This document shows positions 15,217 through 18,293 of a stretch of DNA of 18,293 nt, one piece after another (positions within the stretch are counted from its first letter, which is position 1; every line of letters starts with the position of its first letter). This DNA is from CAZJOD01 sp964547525. GTDB taxonomy: Bacteria > Bacillota > Clostridia > JAAYHZ01. The position numbers and the translations under genes are program-made. The DNA is taken from assembly GCA_964547525.1 (NCBI GenBank), contig CAZJOD010000069.1, forward strand, positions 1 through 18,293, in the 5' to 3' direction. The notes beneath the pieces were generated by a model. That model had not been told where the DNA came from. It did no database searches and saw nothing but the letters and a program-made list of their open reading frames with translations.

Positions 15217-15463
15217 ATGATGCTTCGTGTTACCACCCCGGTTCATTGATGCTTCGCAACACCAATCTCAACAAGTACGTCAGGACAAACGAATCCTGAT
15301 TATACTCCGGCACTATATCGGGAGCACCCGTCGCAGTCTAAACCCTAAAAAGGATTCGGTGCGAAAGCTCCGAGACCATCTTCGGCTATATATTCTTTAC
15401 TCCTTCTCATCATATCGGAGTTCTCTGTAAAAGACCTCTGTAGCTTACTCTTCTCTTCATCGC
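15172..15463 (-). promoter_or_regulatory. T-box riboswitch, Met-specific
   Basis: A full T-box leader ahead of metG. Base helix GCGA/TCGC opens stem I at 15463; GAGA/TCTC and GCTA/TAGC flank the specifier loop, with AGTA on its 5' side. The specifier codon is AUG (15379-15377), followed by a purine as expected. The T-box motif GGTGGTAACACG (about 15237-15226) holds the UGGU that pairs with the uncharged 3' end (discriminator A, as in tRNA-Met). Antiterminator: GGGG/CCCC and ACG/CGT around a 7-base TGGTAAC bulge, mutually exclusive with the terminator at 15172-15216. Uncharged tRNA-Met should therefore raise metG expression. Confidence 0.93.
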
Positions 15464-15575
15464 ATATCTATTTTTTATTTAGTTTAACCATATAAATATC
15501 TTTAATTTAATATGGTAGTAAGTTTGGTTTTATTATAAATATTTGTAAAACGGAAAATTTCTATAATGTTATATC

Positions 15576-15604
15576 ATCATAATACGCATTATACTTACAG
15601 TCAA
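15576..15604 (-). promoter_or_regulatory. Predicted promoter of the T-box-metG transcript
   Basis: On the minus strand TTGACT (15604-15599) and TATGAT (15581-15576) are 17 bases apart, giving a start near 15569, about 105 bases before stem I of the T-box. The stretch between is AT-rich with no other recognisable element. Confidence 0.5.
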
Positions 15605-15718
15605 TAGTTATCTAAAAATATTAATCATTCAGTGTAAACGATCTATATACATTCTCTGTACGGTATTCATCAATATCGTTTATCTAACTTTTGTTGACAA
15701 GCTTTCAATAACCGACAA

Positions 15719-16819
15719 TTATATTGATGTATACTCCAAACCAAAGCAGTCGGCTACGTTCTTACAGGTACATTTTCCGTCGTATATGTTAATACCGTTT
15801 TTCAGTCCGAGATCATGTTCAGCAGCTTTTTCAAGTCCCTGATTGGCAATCATAAGACCATATTTTAAGGTTGCATTTGTCAGGGCAATTGTGGAGGTAC
15901 GCGGAACCGCTCCCGGCATGTTTGCCACACAATAATGAACTACACCGTCTATATCATAAACCGGATCATTGTGGTAGGTTGCTTTCGTAGTTTCAAAGCA
16001 CCCGCCTTGGTCAACGGCAACATCAACAATGACAGCACCTTTTTTCATCATCTTCAGGTATTCCATTTTAATTAGTTTGGGAGCTCTGGCTCCCGGTATT
16101 AATACGGCACCGATAACCAGATCTGCATCTTTAATTTCATTTTTAATTGCAGATTCTGTGGAATACAAAGTTTTAATCTTACCTTCGAATATATCATCCA
16201 AGTATGTAAGACGGTCCAAACTTTTATCAAATACCAGTACATCGGCACCCATTCCTAAAGCTATCTTACATGCATTAGTTCCTACGACTCCTCCGCCTAA
16301 GACCACTACTTTTGCATTTTTTACACCCGGTACGCCACCTAACAGCACTCCGCGTCCTCCAAATGGTTTTTCAAGATATTTTGCTCCTTCTTGGATGCTC
16401 AATCTGCCTGCGATTTCACTCATAGGCTTAAGAAGTGGTAATCCACCTTTTGTGTCAGTGATGGTTTCATAAGCCACTCCTTTGCAACCGGAGGCCAGCA
16501 TTGCTTTGGTCAGAGTCAGATTTGCGGCCAGATGCAGATATGTATATAGAATCTGTCCCTGGCGTATCATAGGGTATTCCGATACCAAAGGCTCTTTGAC
16601 CTTAACTATCATATCGCTTAGTTCCCAAATTTCTCCGGCACTTTCAAGAATGATCGCTCCCGCTTCTTCATACTCCTCATCTGTAAATCCGGAGCCTTCA
16701 CCGGCTTTAGTTTCAATAAAGACTTGGTGAGAACATTTAACATATTCCACCACATTATCCGGTGTCATTCCAACCCTGTATTCTTGAAGTTTTATTTCTT
16801 TCACGCATCCAATTTTCAT
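15719..16819 (-). CDS. ald: Alanine dehydrogenase
   Basis: A 366-residue cytoplasmic enzyme that interconverts L-alanine and pyruvate plus ammonia with NAD. The length matches the family (about 370). Catalytic and substrate residues sit at canonical positions: Lys75 (KVKEP), His96 (YLHLAA) and Asp270 (VAVDQGG). The Rossmann NAD motif is LGGGVVGTNA (174-183), and the C-terminal NMPGAVPRTST block is conserved. The ATG at 16819 has AGGGGAG about 8 bases upstream on the minus strand. It is a single-gene unit with no clear terminator. Likely role: alanine catabolism or redox balance, and a source of alanine during sporulation or spore germination in Firmicutes. Confidence 0.95.
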   Translation of the reverse strand: MKIGCVKEIKLQEYRVGMTPDNVVEYVKCSHQVFIETKAGEGSGFTDEEYEEAGAIILESAGEIWELSDMIVKVKEPLVSEYPMIRQGQILYTYLHLAANLTLTKAMLASGCKGVAYETITDTKGGLPLLKPMSEIAGRLSIQEGAKYLEKPFGGRGVLLGGVPGVKNAKVVVLGGGVVGTNACKIALGMGADVLVFDKSLDRLTYLDDIFEGKIKTLYSTESAIKNEIKDADLVIGAVLIPGARAPKLIKMEYLKMMKKGAVIVDVAVDQGGCFETTKATYHNDPVYDIDGVVHYCVANMPGAVPRTSTIALTNATLKYGLMIANQGLEKAAEHDLGLKNGINIYDGKCTCKNVADCFGLEYTSI

Positions 16820-16869
16820 AAATTTTTCTCCCCTTCAATGCATAGTCGCCAAAATAACAAGTGAATTTT

Positions 16870-16885
16870 AATAATAGCTATTATT
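16870..16885. promoter_or_regulatory. 16-bp perfect palindrome upstream of ald
   Basis: AATAATAGCTATTATT is self-complementary over 16 bases. It lies 51 bases before the ald start, between it and a TATAAT-like -10 box (minus strand 16933-16928) whose -35 region is poor. Its place fits a regulator site or a transcript hairpin. Confidence 0.35.
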
Positions 16886-17032
16886 GTGCCAATTGAGTTT
16901 TAAGAGGTATTTAATTAGCCACTTAATATTATACCGGAAAAATTATTATCTTTTCCAATCAAATACGAAAATAAACTTTATCGTAAACTTTATAGATTCT
17001 ACTTTTTTGCTTTCACAGCTTCAGTTTTTTAG

Positions 17033-17865
17033 ATAGAGTTATATTGCAAGAAAAAATTTATTGATTTCAATTGTGACTGTTTTTACGCTTTCTTGGAAGA
17101 GCATCCGGAAAACCTGGTTCCTGCCGAATCGATGGATGTATCCTCCGGATATGACGTTCAATATTTTAAGAGTCACCCGAGCCATGTATTTCTTGGATTG
17201 AAACCTTATCTTACCGAGCTGCGTAAAAAAGGTATTAATAAAATGAAACGTGATACCTTAATCTATATAAATACCCCGAATCCGGGAATGATCTATATTA
17301 ATGCAACCCGTGTACTTAATTTTGACGGAACCGATCCGTGGGATTTGACCGGAGCGGAAATTGAAGGGCATTTTCAGATCATTGATCTTGTCGATATGTT
17401 AAAAAAATATGTACCCGGTTTTGAAAACTGTTATATTTCAACCGTTAATCCCACGATTGGAGTTCGTGAAACCAGGAGGATCAAAGGTTTGAAAACTCTA
17501 ACCATTGACAAAGTTTTAGCAGGTTATATACCTTCCGATACCGTTGCACTTGGTGCTTATAAAGTGGATATACACGGCGTACGGGAGACACTACTATTTT
17601 GACAGACCTTGAAAAACCGTATGGAATTCCTCTAGGGTGCTTAATAAGCAAAGATATCAAAAACTTGTTACTCAGCGGACGTTGTATATCTATGGATGCA
17701 AAAGTACTGGCGACAGCCCGTATTATGCCCACTTGCATGGCTGTCGGTCAAGCGGCGGGTGTATGTGCCGGATTTGCAGTATCACAAAAGATTCTCCCGT
17801 CACAAGTGCAGGTTAATACTGTTATGGAACAATTAAAATCGGACGGTTCAATCCTTACCGCTTAG
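17033..17865 (+). pseudogene. Decayed FAD-dependent oxidoreductase (FAD_oxidored family)
   Basis: The C-terminal half of a FAD-dependent oxidoreductase (PF12831-like). The hallmark IGVRETRRIKG is encoded at about 17458-17490. The reading frame breaks near 17590: upstream it ends at TGA (17600-17602), and a shifted frame continues with TTILTDLEKPYGIP, LLLSGRCIS, and IMPTCMAVGQAAG, the usual end of the family. A one-base indel joins them. The N-terminal Rossmann FAD-binding domain (GxGxxG) is missing: the frame is open only from 17033, and AT-rich DNA lies before it. No proper start or promoter exists. It is a 5'-truncated, frameshifted remnant; a sequencing error could explain the frameshift but not the missing domain. 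Confidence 0.85.
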
Positions 17866-17962
17866 TTTTGGAAGATATAAAATGAAATGAGACGTACAAA
17901 ATTTTCGGTGTCGAATATATCATAAAATATTATATAATAATTCTATTAAAACTTTATTTTTA

Positions 17963-17990
17963 TTGCAGTAAAGTCATTAAATGATATTAT
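17963..17990 (+). promoter_or_regulatory. Predicted promoter of the DUF3795 gene
   Basis: TTGCAG (17963-17968) and TATTAT (17985-17990) are 16 bases apart, about 30 bases before the ATG at 18022. The area is very AT-rich, so confidence is limited. Confidence 0.4.
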
Positions 17991-18021
17991 AAAATAAAGT
18001 GATTGTGAAGAGGTGTTTTTA

Positions 18022-18293
18022 ATGAATGAAAAACTCATTGCACCATGTGGTATGAACTGTATATTATGTATTGCATATCAATTTAGGGAAAAGGATTTGA
18101 ACAAAAAGGGGTTTCATAAAAAATATTGTTCCGGTTGTATTCCAAGTGGTGAAAATTGTACTCATATGGGAGATAAATGTGAGTTACTTGGAAACGGAAA
18201 TGTTAGATTTTGCTTTGAATGCGAAGCTTTTCCCTGTAAAACATTAAAATCATTGGATAAGCGTTATCGAACCAAATATCATATGAGTATGAT
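18022..18293 (+). CDS. DUF3795 cysteine-rich protein (3' end beyond the window)
   Basis: The first 90 residues of a protein cut off by the right edge. The cysteine pattern is that of DUF3795: APCGMNCILCIAY (Cys 9, 13, 16), CSGC (36, 39), Cys 46 and 53, FCFEC (64, 67), FPC (72), then LKSLDKRYRTKYHMSM. Such spacing suggests a metal-binding protein, zinc or iron-sulfur; the function is unknown. GAAGAGGTG (18007-18015) is a strong ribosome-binding site 6 bases before the ATG. The gene appears intact as far as it can be read and is independent of the oxidoreductase remnant upstream. Confidence 0.85.
   Translation, partial: MNEKLIAPCGMNCILCIAYQFREKDLNKKGFHKKYCSGCIPSGENCTHMGDKCELLGNGNVRFCFECEAFPCKTLKSLDKRYRTKYHMSM

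Noticed and set aside
16029..16472. 147-codon plus-strand frame opposite ald
   Set aside because: Shadow of a well-conserved alanine dehydrogenase; proline-rich low-complexity product without a start signal.
1..18293. tRNA genes, CRISPR array, insertion sequence
   Set aside because: No T-arm-like cloverleaf sequence, no regularly spaced repeats, and no transposase motif or terminal inverted repeat pair was seen on either strand.

Overview
The window looks like a chromosomal stretch of a low-G+C Firmicute, most likely of the Clostridia. The reasons are AT-rich DNA, strong Shine-Dalgarno sites, sigma-A-type promoters with 17-bp spacers, a Met-specific T-box riboswitch, a BlaI/BlaR1-type pair, and many gene families common in anaerobic Firmicutes. 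No tRNA, rRNA, CRISPR array or complete insertion sequence was found. Assignments rest on motif recognition by eye; no database search was run.

Layout. Positions 1-4019 (+): an XRE-type regulator with a palindrome at its predicted transcription start, an AT-rich pair (P-loop kinase-like protein, zinc-dependent phospholipase C-like protein), then a PHP-domain metal hydrolase. Positions 4124-4772 (+): a Phd/YefM antitoxin and an overlapping RelE/ParE toxin, closed by an intrinsic terminator. Positions 4830-7180 (+): a BlaI-type repressor and an M56 BlaR1-like membrane protease whose outer part is not a penicillin-binding domain; two tandem inverted repeats cover the promoter. Positions 7181-7504 hold no gene but contain one clear RNA-like hairpin. 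Positions 7505-9392 (+): a radical SAM/helix-hairpin-helix protein, YjbQ, and a short unidentified reading frame directly after the YjbQ stop. Positions 9413-13189 (+): a predicted promoter, a leader of about 210 nt, and two ABC exporter half-transporters joined by an ATGA overlap.

Right part. On the minus strand, metG (a zinc-knuckle MetRS with a KISTS loop) lies behind a full T-box leader with an AUG specifier, and ald (alanine dehydrogenase) lies further right. A 47-codon plus-strand reading frame with a good ribosome-binding site ends in an LPNTG motif, but that motif coincides with the metG terminator hairpin. The right end holds a decayed FAD-dependent oxidoreductase (no N-terminal FAD domain, one frameshift) and the start of a cysteine-rich DUF3795 gene that runs off the window.

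How the genes relate. This is a run of small independent modules rather than one pathway. The self-contained circuits are: XRE gene with its palindrome; toxin-antitoxin; BlaI repressor with sensor protease and operators; heterodimer-like ABC exporter; and T-box-controlled metG. No single coherent new multi-gene system is evident. The strongest second-look items are the BlaI/M56 module with tandem operators, the radical SAM gene lacking its usual partner, the structured gap at 7181-7504, and the T-box metG of the zinc-knuckle type.
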